DNA of 41,794 nucleotides from an uncultured beta proteobacterium (GTDB lineage: Bacteria > Pseudomonadota > Gammaproteobacteria > Burkholderiales > Burkholderiaceae_C): contig CAIMXF010000292.1 in the NCBI GenBank assembly GCA_903845345.1, forward strand, positions 1-41,794, read 5' to 3'. Within the stretch, counting starts at the first letter, position 1. Each line of letters begins with the position of its first letter. Below, piece after piece: positions 9,186 through 20,139 of this stretch. The notes under the pieces are model-generated. The model made no database searches and was not told where the DNA came from. It was given only the letters and a program-made list of their open reading frames with translations. The translations under genes were made by a program, and so were the position numbers.

Positions 9186-9926
9186 TCACGCCGCCAGGTC
9201 GGGCGGCGCCGCATCCGGATCGCCCAGCGCCTGCTGCGTCGACTCCTCGGCCGGCTCCGGCGTCGCGCGCGCCAGCGCCATCCAGGTGGCGAAGGGCAGC
9301 CGCAGCGCGCGCCGCGGGGCGGGACGCAGCACGTCCAGCACGCCGTCGCGCTCGCCCATCACGCCGTAGTCCTCGGGCACGTCGTCGGCGTCGCCGATGC
9401 CTTCGGCCAGCACGTACCAGCACTCGCGCGCCATCTGCCGGTAGGCCTCGCCCTTGGCCGGCCGGCGCAGGTCGCCGAGCAGGTCGGCACGTCGCACCTT
9501 GATCTCGTGGACGATGGGCTCGAGGTAGTCCTCGACGGTGGTGTTGCGCACCGAGAACAGGTCGGGCCGCGAGACCGTCCATTGCCCGGTGCCGAGCGTG
9601 TCGTCGCCGATGCGCACGCGCAGCGACAGCCCGCGCCACGCGATGCGGCCGGCGCGCTGCATCGCGACGGCGACGCGGCCGATCAGCGCCTCGTGGGCGT
9701 CGCGCGCCGCACGGTTGCGCGCGAGCGTGGCCGCCAGCACCGCGATGCCGGCGTCGGTGACGCGAAGCGTCTCGCGGCCGTCGCCGTCGCGCAGCCGCTC
9801 CACCCAGCCGGCCGCCAGCAGCTCGACCTCGACGAGATCCTGGCTGGGCCAGCCCGCCGAGCGCCAGATCGCGCGCAGGCGTCGGCGATGCAGTTCGGTC
9901 AGGGAGGGCGAGGGGGTGGCGAGCAT
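9186..9926 (-). CDS. winged-helix / PD-(D/E)XK nuclease-like protein
   Basis: A 246-aa protein I cannot assign to a named family with certainty. Residues about 10-72 look like a winged helix (VELLAAGWVERL...LRVTDAGIAVLAA). Residues about 75-175 have the order of a PD-(D/E)XK fold: helix Glu79, RPDLFSV (Asp122), then HEIKV (Glu141, Lys143) followed by RRADLLGDL and a basic QMARECWYVL stretch. This recalls MmcB-like and related restriction-endonuclease-fold proteins (EVK-x-SRADF). No signal peptide is seen. The ATG at 9926 has no Shine-Dalgarno sequence. It is monocistronic and divergent from the DJ-1 gene. Confidence 0.65.
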   Translation of the reverse strand: MLATPSPSLTELHRRRLRAIWRSAGWPSQDLVEVELLAAGWVERLRDGDGRETLRVTDAGIAVLAATLARNRAARDAHEALIGRVAVAMQRAGRIAWRGLSLRVRIGDDTLGTGQWTVSRPDLFSVRNTTVEDYLEPIVHEIKVRRADLLGDLRRPAKGEAYRQMARECWYVLAEGIGDADDVPEDYGVMGERDGVLDVLRPAPRRALRLPFATWMALARATPEPAEESTQQALGDPDAAPPDLAA

Positions 9927-10011
9927 CGCAAAAGTATCCGTTTACTACCCGCTCATGGCGTGAGCTTCGAACAATGGAGGCGTCATTTCACCCAGCCAGA
10001 AGGAGACGACC

Positions 10012-10590
10012 ATGGCCAGGAAGATTCTGATGATCTGCGGGGATTTCGGCGAGGACTACGAGACGATGGTGCCGTTCCAGGCCTTGCAGGCCGTCGGCCA
10101 CGTGGTGCACGCGATCGCGCCCGACAAGAAGGCCGGGGAGTACGTGACGATGGCGATCCACGACTTCGACGGCGCGCAGACCTACAGCGAGAAGCCCGGC
10201 CACCGCTTCACGCTCAACGCGAGCTTCGCCGACATCCGCGCCGAGAGCTACGACGCGCTGGTGGTGCCCGGCGGCCGTGCGCCCGAATACCTGCGCATGA
10301 ACCCGCGGGTCGTCGCGATGACGACGCATTTCCTGGCGGCCGGCAAGCCGGTGGCCGCGATCTGCCACGGCGCGCAGCTGCTCGCGGCCACCGGGCTGAT
10401 CAAGGGCCGCAAGGTGTCGGCCTATCCGGCGTGCCAGGTCGAGGTCGAGCTGGCCGGCGCCGAGTACATGGGCATCGCGGTCGACCAGGCGGTCACCGAC
10501 GGCAACCTCGTCACGGCGCCCGCCTGGCCGGCGCATCCGGCCTGGATCGCGCAGTTCCTGGCGGTGCTCGGCACGCGGATCGCGCTGTAA
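10012..10590 (+). CDS. DJ-1/PfpI family protein
   Basis: A 192-aa protein of the DJ-1/ThiJ/PfpI superfamily. It has the nucleophile elbow [10 protein letters not shown] (Cys118, His119), an acidic residue near the N-terminus (Glu14 in FGEDYE) and [12 protein letters not shown]. Members include glyoxalase III/deglycase-type and proteolytic or chaperone proteins; the exact activity cannot be read here. AAGGAG lies 7 bases before the ATG. It is followed by a ribbon-helix-helix gene 127 bases downstream, perhaps in one transcript. Confidence 0.9.
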   Translation: MARKILMICGDFGEDYETMVPFQALQAVGHVVHAIAPDKKAGEYVTMAIHDFDGAQTYSEKPGHRFTLNASFADIRAESYDALVVPGGRAPEYLRMNPRVVAMTTHFLAAGKPVAAICHGAQLLAATGLIKGRKVSAYPACQVEVELAGAEYMGIAVDQAVTDGNLVTAPAWPAHPAWIAQFLAVLGTRIAL

Positions 10591-10717
10591 AGCCACGATT
10601 GCGCCGTTGGCAAGCCGACGCCGACGGGCGTACATTGGCCGCAGGGGCGTCGCTTCCTGCGCCGCCTTTCAGAGAGCCGCGCGCACCTGGCGACCCGGCC
10701 TGGCCAAGGAGACAAGC

Positions 10718-11152
10718 ATGTGTGAAATCTTCATCAGCGCCGATCCCGCGAGCTACGAAAGCCGCACGCGCTCCGTTCGCCTGCACGGCGTCGTCACCAG
10801 CATCCGGCTGGAGCATCTGTACTGGGAGGTGCTCGAGGAGATCGCGCGCCGCGACGGCCTGAGCGTCGTCCACCTCATCGAGAAGCTCTATGACGAGCTC
10901 GTGGCCGCGCGCGGCGGCGTCGGCAACTTCACGTCGTTCCTGCGCGTCAGCGCGCTGCGCTACGAGGCGCTGGTGGCGCAGGGCCGCATCCCGGCCGACG
11001 TCGGCGTGCCGATCCGCTCGCTCGATGCCAAGGCCGTGCTGCACCAGCTGCCCAAGGGCTGGAGCATTCCGGCGACGCCGCCGGCCGCGAGCGGCGACGC
11101 GCCCTCCGCCGGCCGCGCGCTGCAGCGGGCCTTGACGCGCCTGCCGCACTGA
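10718..11152 (+). CDS. ribbon-helix-helix domain protein
   Basis: A 144-aa protein with the pattern of the RHH_4 group: strand RTRSVRLHGVVTSIRLEHLYWEVLEEIARRDG, then LSVVHLIEKLYDEL and a conserved NFTSFLRVSALRYEAL. Such proteins are presumed DNA-binding dimers, and some are annotated as arylsulfate-sulfotransferase-like. The ATG at 10718 is preceded by CCAAGGAGACAAGC. The C-terminal 30 residues are low-complexity. It ends inside a hairpin shared with the convergent LysR gene. Confidence 0.8.
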   Translation: MCEIFISADPASYESRTRSVRLHGVVTSIRLEHLYWEVLEEIARRDGLSVVHLIEKLYDELVAARGGVGNFTSFLRVSALRYEALVAQGRIPADVGVPIRSLDAKAVLHQLPKGWSIPATPPAASGDAPSAGRALQRALTRLPH

Positions 11153-11175
11153 AGACGCGGCCACCGCGTCTTCAG
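11149..11175. terminator. bidirectional hairpin spanning both stop codons
   Basis: CTGAAGACGCGG, a 3-nt loop (CCA) and CCGCGTCTTCAG form a perfect 12-bp stem. The TGA of the RHH gene (11150-11152) is in the left arm and the stop of the LysR gene (11172-11174 on the minus strand) is in the right arm. No T-run follows on either strand. Confidence 0.6.
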
Positions 11176-12194
11176 CCGACGCGAAAGCGTCCCGGCGGCG
11201 CGTTGTGGGCGAGCGCCGAAGCGTCCACCGCTTGCTCGCAGGTGCGCATCGTCCGCGACAGCAGGTCGATGAACGCGCGCGTCTTCGCCGGCATCAGGCG
11301 GCGGCCGGGAAACACGGCCCAGCAGTCGGCGTCCGGCAGGCACCAGTCGGGCAGGATGCGCTGCAGCTCGCCACGCGCCAGGTAGGGCTCCGCGAAGAAG
11401 TCGGCGACGGCGACGACGCCCGCGCCGCTGCGCGCCAGGCGGATCAGCACGTCCGGCGAGTTCGCGCGCACGTGCTGCTGCGGCACGAGGGCGTGCAGGG
11501 CGATCCCGGCGGCCGCGCGCCTGGCCTTGGCCGTGGACGGCCGCGGCGCATCGCCTGCGGCCGCCTCGCGCAGCGACAACTGCCAGGGCACCGGGTCGCC
11601 CGCGCGCGACAGCAGCATCAGTGCCGGCATCGTGCGCAACGCCTCCGGCGCCAGCGGCTCGCCGTGCTCGCGCAGCAGCGACGGCGCGGCGTACAGGCCG
11701 GTCGTGAACGTCGCCAGGCGGCGCGCGGCGAGCTGGGCGTCGTCGGGCAGCGCGCCCATGCGGATCGCCAGGTCGAAGTTCTCGCCGATCAGGTCGACGC
11801 GGCGCGGCGAGAGGTCGAGTTCCAGCGCGACGTCGGGATGTTCGCGGATGAAGTCGGCCAGCGGCCTTTCCAGCGCGGTGCTCGCGAAGTCGCCCGGCAT
11901 CGACACCCGCAGCCGTCCGCTGGGCCGCGCCTGGCGCGACAGCGCGAACGCGAGCGCGGCGTCCACCTCGTCCGACATCGCCCGCGCGTGATCGAGCACG
12001 CCCAGGCCGAACTCCGTGATGACCAGCTTGCGCGTGGTGCGTTGCAACAGCCGCTCGCCGAGCCGCTTCTCGAGCGCGGCGATGCGGCGCGACACCGTCG
12101 ACTTCGGCAACTGCACGCGCTCGGCGGCGCGGCTGAAGCTGCCGGACTCGGCCACGCGGGCGAACAGCAGCAGGTCGTCGGCGTCGGGGGTCAT
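11172..12194 (-). CDS. LysR-family transcriptional regulator
   Basis: A 340-aa LTTR. The N-terminal HTH (about 5-62: DDLLLFARVAESGSFSRAAERVQLPKSTVSRRIAALEKRLG) is classical, followed by a periplasmic-binding-like effector domain (about 90-310). It lies 16 bases downstream of the old-yellow-enzyme gene on the same strand and both face away from azoreductase and pirin. It is therefore a likely regulator of this divergent redox cluster. There is an unusual insertion of about 25 Ala/Arg-rich residues in the effector domain near 215-235. The C-terminus ends in the shared hairpin. Confidence 0.92.
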   Translation of the reverse strand: MTPDADDLLLFARVAESGSFSRAAERVQLPKSTVSRRIAALEKRLGERLLQRTTRKLVITEFGLGVLDHARAMSDEVDAALAFALSRQARPSGRLRVSMPGDFASTALERPLADFIREHPDVALELDLSPRRVDLIGENFDLAIRMGALPDDAQLAARRLATFTTGLYAAPSLLREHGEPLAPEALRTMPALMLLSRAGDPVPWQLSLREAAAGDAPRPSTAKARRAAAGIALHALVPQQHVRANSPDVLIRLARSGAGVVAVADFFAEPYLARGELQRILPDWCLPDADCWAVFPGRRLMPAKTRAFIDLLSRTMRTCEQAVDASALAHNAPPGRFRVG

Positions 12195-12210
12195 GGTCGA
12201 GTCCTCGGGC

Positions 12211-13470
12211 TCATGCGAACTTGCGCGCCATCGATCGCCCGAAGTCCTTGCTCAGGTGACCCAGCAACGCCGCCCACGGCGACAGCGCCGGCCGCGGTTC
12301 GAGCCCGGCGCCCAGTCGCTCGATCTGCGCGTAGTACCAGCCGGCCTGGCACTGGTTGTTGAGGCCCTGCATGTGCCTGGACGGGCTGTTCGGGCCCCAG
12401 AAGCCGCGGCCCAGCACCAGCCGGTCTTCCGGCACCGGCAGCGCCGGCAGCTCGCCCGCGAGCATGCGGAGCGGGAAGCCGGGGTCGACGCAGAACGGCC
12501 GCGCCAGGCCGATCATGTCGGTCGCGCCCTTGTCCAGCGCGTCGTCCATGCCGGCGCGCGTGCGGAAGCCGCCGGTCACCATCACCGGCATCGTCGCCAC
12601 CGCCTTGATCGCGTCCGCGTATTTCAGGAACATCGCCTCGCGGTGGCGGGTGCTGTCGCGGATCTCGTCCTCGGCGTGCGACTTGAAGAACTCGATCTGC
12701 TCGTAGGTGCCGCCCGAGACCTCGAGCAGGTCGATGCCGGCGTCGCTGAGCCAGCGCACGACCTGCAGGCATTCCTCCGGGCCGAAGCCGCCCTTGACGA
12801 AGTCCGACGAGTTCAGCTTCACGCTCACCGGGAACTCCGGCCCCACCGCGGCCCGCACCGCGCGCACCGATTCGAGCAGCAGCCGCGCGCGGTTCTCCAG
12901 CGAGCCGCCCCAGGCGTCGGCGCGCTGGTTGGTGCGCGGCGACAGGAACTGCGACAGCAGGTAGCCGTGCGCGGCATGCACCTGCACGCCGTCGAAGCCG
13001 GCGGTCTTGAGCACGCCGGCGGTGCGGCCGAAGCGGGCGACGACGTCGCGGATCTGTTCTTCCGTCATCGCGCGCGGCCGGCCGAAGTTGCCGACGAGCT
13101 CGAGCTGCACCGGCGACGGCGCGAGCGGGTGCAGGTTGACCAGCCGCGGACACTGGCGCCCCGGGTGGCTGACCTGCCCCCACAACACGCTGCCGTGCGC
13201 GTGCACCGTGGCGGCCCAGGCGCGCAGTTGCGCCAGGCCGGCGTCGTCCTCCACCACGACGTTGCCGGCACGCTCCAGGTAGCGGCCGTCGATCATGAGG
13301 TTGCCGGTCACGAGCAGCGCCGCGCCGCCGGCGGCCCAGGCGGCGTAGAGGCGCTGGTGTTCCGGCGTCGCCCGCCCCGCCGGCGTGGCGAGGCCTTCGG
13401 TCATGGCCGATTTGCACAGGCGGTTGGCCAGCGTGATGCCGCAGGGCAGCGGCAGCGGTCGGTCGATCAT
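12211..13470 (-). CDS. NADH:flavin oxidoreductase (old yellow enzyme family)
   Basis: A 419-aa FMN-dependent TIM-barrel enzyme. Seen motifs: LANRLCKSAMTEGLA near the N-terminus, WGQVSHPGRQCP, the substrate-binding segment GVQVHAAHGYLLSQFLSPRTNQRADAWGG (given here in full only as a landmark, key residues His-Ala-Ala-His and the NQR turn), and VMVTGGFRTRAGM for the phosphate of FMN. It reduces activated C=C bonds or similar electrophiles. The ATG at 13470 aligns with the family start; an in-frame ATG at 13509 is possible. The C-terminus is longer than in basic OYEs. It is the first gene of an operon with the LysR regulator, divergent from azoR. Confidence 0.9.
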   Translation of the reverse strand: MIDRPLPLPCGITLANRLCKSAMTEGLATPAGRATPEHQRLYAAWAAGGAALLVTGNLMIDGRYLERAGNVVVEDDAGLAQLRAWAATVHAHGSVLWGQVSHPGRQCPRLVNLHPLAPSPVQLELVGNFGRPRAMTEEQIRDVVARFGRTAGVLKTAGFDGVQVHAAHGYLLSQFLSPRTNQRADAWGGSLENRARLLLESVRAVRAAVGPEFPVSVKLNSSDFVKGGFGPEECLQVVRWLSDAGIDLLEVSGGTYEQIEFFKSHAEDEIRDSTRHREAMFLKYADAIKAVATMPVMVTGGFRTRAGMDDALDKGATDMIGLARPFCVDPGFPLRMLAGELPALPVPEDRLVLGRGFWGPNSPSRHMQGLNNQCQAGWYYAQIERLGAGLEPRPALSPWAALLGHLSKDFGRSMARKFA

Positions 13471-13511
13471 GGCGAGGCTTCTCGTTGAGGCGATGCGTGA
13501 TCTTGCCATCG

Positions 13512-13533
13512 ATTGTCCTGCCCACGGAACAAT
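13512..13533. promoter_or_regulatory. candidate LysR operator in the divergent promoter region
   Basis: An inverted repeat ATTGT-N12-ACAAT lies in the 165-base region between the oxidoreductase (minus) and azoreductase (plus) genes. Its size and T/A arms fit LTTR boxes, and a LysR gene is two genes away. Functional assignment is inference. Confidence 0.35.
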
Positions 13534-13635
13534 GAAGTGCATTCAGAGGCCTTCCGGCGCGTCACCGGTGTCAATACAGTCTCATCAAACGGCCATCCCG
13601 TTCACACCGACCCGACACCGCTTCAAGGAGCTCTC

Positions 13636-14265
13636 ATGAACATCCTGCAAATCAACTCCAGCGCACGCTCGTGGGCCAATGGCCAGGGCTCGCAGTCCAC
13701 CCGCCTCGCCAACGAGCTCGTCGAGCAGCTGCGCACCGCCCATCCCGGCGCCACGCTGACCCTGCGCGACCTGACGGCCAAGCCGCACCCGGCGCTCGAC
13801 GAGGCCACGCTCGGCGCGCTGTTCACGCCGGCCGAGGCGCGTTCGGCGGAGCAGCACGCCCGCGTCGCGCTCGACCACGCGCTCATCGACGAGGTGAAGG
13901 CCGCCGACGTCATCGTGATCGGCGTGCCGATGGTCAATTTCGGCATCACCAGCCAGCTCAAGAACTGGATCGACGCGATCGCCAAGGCCGGCGTCACGTT
14001 CAAGTACACCGCCAACGGCCCGGTCGGCCTGGTCGAGGGCAAGAAGGTCTACGCCGTGCTGACGCGCGGCGGCGTCTACCGCGACCAGCCGCACGACACC
14101 CAGGTGCCCTATCTGCGACAGACGCTGGGATTCCTGGGCATCACGGACATCGAGTTCATCTACGCCGAAGGCCTGGCGATGGGCCCGGATGCCGAAGCGA
14201 AGGCGCTGGCGTCCGCGCGGGCCCACATCGCCCGCATCGCCGACGGGCAAGCCGTCGCGGCCTGA
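13636..14265 (+). CDS. azoR: FMN-dependent NADH-azoreductase / NADH:quinone oxidoreductase
   Basis: A 209-aa flavodoxin-like protein: [20 protein letters not shown] binds the FMN phosphate, then [16 protein letters not shown] and the TRGGVYR loop, all typical of AzoR. It reduces quinones and azo compounds with NADH and helps in electrophile resistance. AAGGAG is 8 bases before the ATG. It is divergent from the OYE-LysR operon and 45 bases upstream of pirin, so probably in one operon with it. Confidence 0.93.
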   Translation: MNILQINSSARSWANGQGSQSTRLANELVEQLRTAHPGATLTLRDLTAKPHPALDEATLGALFTPAEARSAEQHARVALDHALIDEVKAADVIVIGVPMVNFGITSQLKNWIDAIAKAGVTFKYTANGPVGLVEGKKVYAVLTRGGVYRDQPHDTQVPYLRQTLGFLGITDIEFIYAEGLAMGPDAEAKALASARAHIARIADGQAVAA

Positions 14266-14310
14266 GCCTCTTCAACGCGGTCTTCGGGCCGCTTCACCAG
14301 GACACCTTCC

Positions 14311-15231
14311 ATGACCACGACCCTGACCGACCCTGCCCCGAGCGTGACCCCGGACGCCGCCGTGCACAACCCGCGCGCGGTGGAGCGCCTGGTCACGGGC
14401 CAGGCCACCCGCGACGGCGACGGCGTCAAGCTGACGCGCGTGCTGACGCAGCCGCTGCAACGCCGGCTCGACCCGTTCCTGATGCTCGACGCGTTCGGCT
14501 CGGACGACGCCGACGACTACATCGGCGGCTTCCCCGACCATCCGCACCGCGGCTTCGAGACCGTGACCTACATGATCGCCGGCCGGATGCGCCACCGCGA
14601 TTCCGCCGGCAACGAAGGGCTGCTCGAGAACGGCGGCGTGCAATGGATGACGGCCGGCCGCGGCATCATCCACAGCGAGCTGCCGGAGCAGGAGCAAGGC
14701 CGCATGGAAGGTTTCCAGCTGTGGCTGAACCTGCCGGCCGCCGACAAGATGGGCACGCCCGGCTATCGCGACATTCCCACCGGCGAGATTCCCGAGCTGC
14801 GCTTGGCCGGCGCAAGCGTGCGCGTGATCGCGGGCGCGAGCCACGGAGTGGCCGGCGCGGTGCAGAAGGCGCATACCGAGCCGCTGTACCTCGACCTGCA
14901 CCTGGAGCCCGGCGCGACGTTCGAGCAGCCATTGCCGGCCGGCCACAACGCGTTCGTCTACGTGTACCGTGGTGAGCTGGAGATCGACGGCGGCGCCGCG
15001 CGCACGAGCGTGCCGCGCGAGCGCATGGCCGTGCTCGCGAATGCGGCCGATCGCGACGGCGTGCGCCTGCAGGCCGGCCCGCAGGGCGCTCGGGCGCTGC
15101 TGATCGCCGGCCGTCCGCTCGACGAGCCGATCGCGCAGTACGGCCCGTTCGTGATGAACAAGCAGGCCGAGATCTTCCAGGCCGTCGAAGACTTCCGCGC
15201 GGGCAAGTTCGGCGTACCACCGGGTCGCTGA
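14311..15231 (+). CDS. pirin family protein
   Basis: A 306-aa bicupin. The N-terminal cupin shows the metal-site motif FPDHPHRGFETVTYMIAG, and later GIIHSELPEQEQGRMEGFQLWLNLPA carries the remaining His and Glu ligands. The C-terminal pirin domain contains HNAFVYVYRGELEIDG. Bacterial pirins include quercetinases and redox-linked cofactors; the substrate here is not evident. It follows azoR, as is common in electrophile-response operons, and is closed by a 10-bp hairpin. Confidence 0.92.
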   Translation: MTTTLTDPAPSVTPDAAVHNPRAVERLVTGQATRDGDGVKLTRVLTQPLQRRLDPFLMLDAFGSDDADDYIGGFPDHPHRGFETVTYMIAGRMRHRDSAGNEGLLENGGVQWMTAGRGIIHSELPEQEQGRMEGFQLWLNLPAADKMGTPGYRDIPTGEIPELRLAGASVRVIAGASHGVAGAVQKAHTEPLYLDLHLEPGATFEQPLPAGHNAFVYVYRGELEIDGGAARTSVPRERMAVLANAADRDGVRLQAGPQGARALLIAGRPLDEPIAQYGPFVMNKQAEIFQAVEDFRAGKFGVPPGR

Positions 15232-15249
15232 ACTCCGCGCGACCATGAA

Positions 15250-15273
15250 AAATGGCGCCCGAGGGCGCCATTT
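15250..15273. terminator. hairpin between pirin and DUF4397 genes
   Basis: AAATGGCGCC - CGAG - GGCGCCATTT forms a perfect 10-bp stem with a tetraloop. A-rich and T-rich sides allow it to work in both directions between the two convergent genes. Confidence 0.75.
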
Positions 15274-15297
15274 CCGCGTTCACGAAGCCGCGCCGGA

Positions 15298-16689
15298 TCA
15301 GGTGCCGGACGACGAACGGAAGAAGTCGAGCACCTTGCCGGTGGTCGGATCCACGCCCACCACGATCTCGGTGAAGATGTTGGGCAGGGTCAGCACGGAG
15401 GTGTACGCGACCAGCACGCTGGCGCCGTTGTTGACTTCGACGATCGAATTCGTGCCTTGCGGGATCGACGAGATCTCGGTGTAGGCCGACGCGGTGGCGT
15501 ACGGGATGACGGAGGCGATGTTGATCTTGTTGACCGACATCGACAGCAGCAGGCCCTGGTTGTTGGACGCCAGGTTGATGAGGCGGAACTTCACGCCCGA
15601 CGAAGTCACCGGCGCGGTGTTGTCGTCGACGAAGATCTTCGCCTTCGGATTGCCTGAGCCGTCGAGGTACACCGCCAGGGTGTAGTCGCCGCCGGCGCTC
15701 AGCGCCGCGGTGATTTCGCCCGGCGGCGAGGTCGTCGAAGCGGGGTCGTTCATCACCACCGGGACGGCGGCGCCGTTGACGGTGACGACCGGCGCCGTGC
15801 CGGTCTGGACGACGGCGTAGTTCGAGTACTGCGGCGTGGCGCTGGGCGCCAGCAGCGTGACGGCCGTGGCCGGGGACGTCGGCGTGACCCCGACGACGGA
15901 AATCGTCGCACCCGGGATCGCCGTGACGGCGCGCGCGCGCGCCGTGGTGTTCAGGTACGACACGGCGGTGCCGCTGGTGCCCTGGGTGAGCACGATCGCG
16001 TTGGCCAGGACGCCGCTGGCGCCCGGGGTCAGGATGATCGTGACGACCTGCAGCGCCGTCAGGGTGATCGCCTGCGGCGACTGGAAGCGCACGTCGCTGA
16101 TGCCCTGCTGGATGCTGTTGGCACCCACGACGGTGATGAAGTACGAGCCCGCGGTGATGCCGGCGAACGCGCTCTGCGACGGGCTGGACGTGGTCGCCGA
16201 GAGGCTCGACGCGATCAGCGTGGAGATGGACAGGTCCTGGGTGGGCGACAGGTAGACGTCCACCGCGCCGATGTCGACGGAGGTGTTGAGGACGTTGATG
16301 TTCGCGTCGCCGGTATCTGGCGTGATGTTGCTCTCGGCCACCAGCACCAGGCGCAGCTCGTTGAGCACGCCGTAGGCGACCAGCGAGTAGCGCTGGTCCT
16401 TGTTGACGGTGCGCACCTGCGCGGCAGTGGCGCTGGTCTCGACGCCGTTGATGGTGGTCGTCAGCGTGAGGCTGACCGAGCCGGCCTGCACGTTGGAGTA
16501 GGCACTGGCATTCCCGTAGGTGATGCCGGTCACGATCTGGTTGGATTCATCCTGGAAGCCCAGCCCGGGGGTCTCGTAGCCGACGCTCGCGTTGACCAGG
16601 CGAACCGGGGCGCTGCCGGAACCGCTGCCGCAGCCGGCAAGCATCAAGGGCACGGCGCCGCCTACGGCCAGGAACTCACGTTTTTTCAT
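15298..16689 (-). CDS. DUF4397-domain lipoprotein
   Basis: A 463-aa secreted protein rich in Ser, Thr, Val and Ala. The N-terminus MKKREFLAVGGAVPLMLAGC has a lipobox (LAGC), so it is predicted to be lipid-anchored. The body has at least two repeats of the DUF4397 type: VRLVNASVGYETPGL..., then AVDVYLSPTQDL, and FRLINLASNNQGLLLSMSVNK near the C-terminus. Family function is unknown; the beta-rich pattern suggests a cell-surface adhesin-like or structural protein. The ATG at 16689 has GTGGAGTG upstream; a TTG directly before it is ignored. Six A/T bases follow the start. Confidence 0.82.
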   Translation of the reverse strand: MKKREFLAVGGAVPLMLAGCGSGSGSAPVRLVNASVGYETPGLGFQDESNQIVTGITYGNASAYSNVQAGSVSLTLTTTINGVETSATAAQVRTVNKDQRYSLVAYGVLNELRLVLVAESNITPDTGDANINVLNTSVDIGAVDVYLSPTQDLSISTLIASSLSATTSSPSQSAFAGITAGSYFITVVGANSIQQGISDVRFQSPQAITLTALQVVTIILTPGASGVLANAIVLTQGTSGTAVSYLNTTARARAVTAIPGATISVVGVTPTSPATAVTLLAPSATPQYSNYAVVQTGTAPVVTVNGAAVPVVMNDPASTTSPPGEITAALSAGGDYTLAVYLDGSGNPKAKIFVDDNTAPVTSSGVKFRLINLASNNQGLLLSMSVNKINIASVIPYATASAYTEISSIPQGTNSIVEVNNGASVLVAYTSVLTLPNIFTEIVVGVDPTTGKVLDFFRSSSGT

Positions 16690-16727
16690 CAAAACACTCC
16701 ACTTTCCAGGCCGCGCCTGTCATCTGA

Positions 16728-19016
<2,289 letters not shown>

Positions 19017-19020
<4 letters not shown>

Positions 19021-19178
19021 GCCTGGCGGGCGTGCTGCGCGGCCTGCGCCATCAGCGCGTTGGTCGCGCCGAGCTGGTTCTCGACCTTCGCGAAGCCCTC
19101 GATGCTGCCCAGCATGCCCAGCGTCATCAGGGCGGCGAGGGCGAACGAAGCGATCCGGGTGGTCAGGGGCTTGGTCAT
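19017..19178 (-). CDS. 53-aa exported peptide, function unknown
   Basis: A small gene with a strong ribosome-binding site (AAAGGAGT, 6-8 bases before the ATG at 19178). The protein starts MTKPLTTRIASFALAALMTLGML, a clear signal peptide, and leaves about 27 residues of mature peptide ending in Ala/Gln-rich MAQAAQHARQA. Burkholderiales genomes often carry such short exported peptides; no function is known to me. It is convergent with fadH and shares its stop palindrome. Confidence 0.65.
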
Positions 19179-19406
19179 GATGGACTCCTTTGCGGTGAGG
19201 TGGACTGCGCCGGGTTGGCGTCGTCCGTGATTCGATGGTTGGACTGTAGGCAGCCACGCCCGCGGGTTCCAGCCGCTTGCGACGACTCGCGCGGCGCGCG
19301 TATCAGGCCGCAGGAATGGGCGACGAACCGACAGCTCCACCTCACACTGGCCTCACCGGGGACGGCTAGGATGGCCGGCTTCGCAATCGACACAAGACAA
19401 GGGTGC

Positions 19407-20126
19407 ATGACGGGAGGCAACGAGATCCATTCGCTGTTCTGGTTGGCAGTGACGCGGCTGGGCGAGGCCCAGATCCTGCTGCCGGCCTTCCTGGCGGGCG
19501 CGCTGTGGCTGGCGGTCGCGCGTCCGGCGGGCGCGCGCGGGCGCATCGCCCAGGGCAACGCGCACGCGCACGACCATCCGGCGCGGCGCTCGGCGTGGCG
19601 CTGGGTGATCGGGATCGTCGGGGTCGCGGGCATCACCACCCTCAGCAAGGTGGCCTTCCTCGGCTTCGGCTACGGCATCGCCGCGCTCGACTTCACGGGC
19701 TTCTCGGGCCACTCGATGTTCGCGTGGTCCATCCTGCCGGTGATCGGCGCGATCATCGCCGGCCGGGGCGGCGTCGTGGCCGGCGTGACGCTGGCCGCGC
19801 TGATCACCTACTCGCGCGTCGACCTCGGCGCCCATTCGTGGAGCGAGGCGATCGCCGGCATGGTGCTCGGGGCGGCCGCCGCGGGCTGGACGCTGGCCGA
19901 CTACCTGGCCCACCCGGGCGCCGTGCGCGCGCCCTGGTGGCTGCCGTTGCTGCTGGTCGTGTGGCTCACGGTGCTCCCGATGCACGCGCCGCCGTCGCGC
20001 ACGCACGACCTGGTGGTGGCCGTGTCGCTCAAGCTGTCGGGCCGGTCGCGGCCCTACACGCGCTTCGAGCTGCTGGCCGGGCTGATCCACCCGGCCTGGG
20101 AGAAAGCGGCGCGCACCGCGCGCTGA
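19407..20126 (+). CDS. PAP2-like membrane phosphatase-related protein
   Basis: A 239-aa membrane protein with about five to six helices. Two PAP2 signatures are visible: FSGHSM (motif 2) and SR-x5-H-x3-E (YSRVDLGAHSWSEAIAG, motif 3 with Glu where Asp is usual). Motif 1 (K-x6-RP) is replaced by KVAFLGFGYG, so the phosphate-binding site is altered and activity is uncertain. I chose the ATG at 19407 because AAGGG precedes it; an ATG at 19371 adds 12 residues. It ends in a hairpin shared with the convergent nnrU gene. Confidence 0.7.
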   Translation: MTGGNEIHSLFWLAVTRLGEAQILLPAFLAGALWLAVARPAGARGRIAQGNAHAHDHPARRSAWRWVIGIVGVAGITTLSKVAFLGFGYGIAALDFTGFSGHSMFAWSILPVIGAIIAGRGGVVAGVTLAALITYSRVDLGAHSWSEAIAGMVLGAAAAGWTLADYLAHPGAVRAPWWLPLLLVVWLTVLPMHAPPSRTHDLVVAVSLKLSGRSRPYTRFELLAGLIHPAWEKAARTAR

Positions 20127-20139
20127 GTCGGCGACTCAG
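20123..20139. terminator. hairpin spanning both stop codons
   Basis: CTGAGTC - GGC - GACTCAG, a 7-bp stem extendable by two pairs. It contains the stop of the PAP2-like gene (20124-20126) and that of nnrU on the other strand (20136-20138). Confidence 0.45.

Noticed and set aside
7401-10862. A 1153-codon plus-strand frame across the thioredoxin-like and nuclease-like genes
   Set aside because: Low-complexity Arg/Ala/Gly sequence running through several real genes, intergenic gaps and opposite-strand genes.
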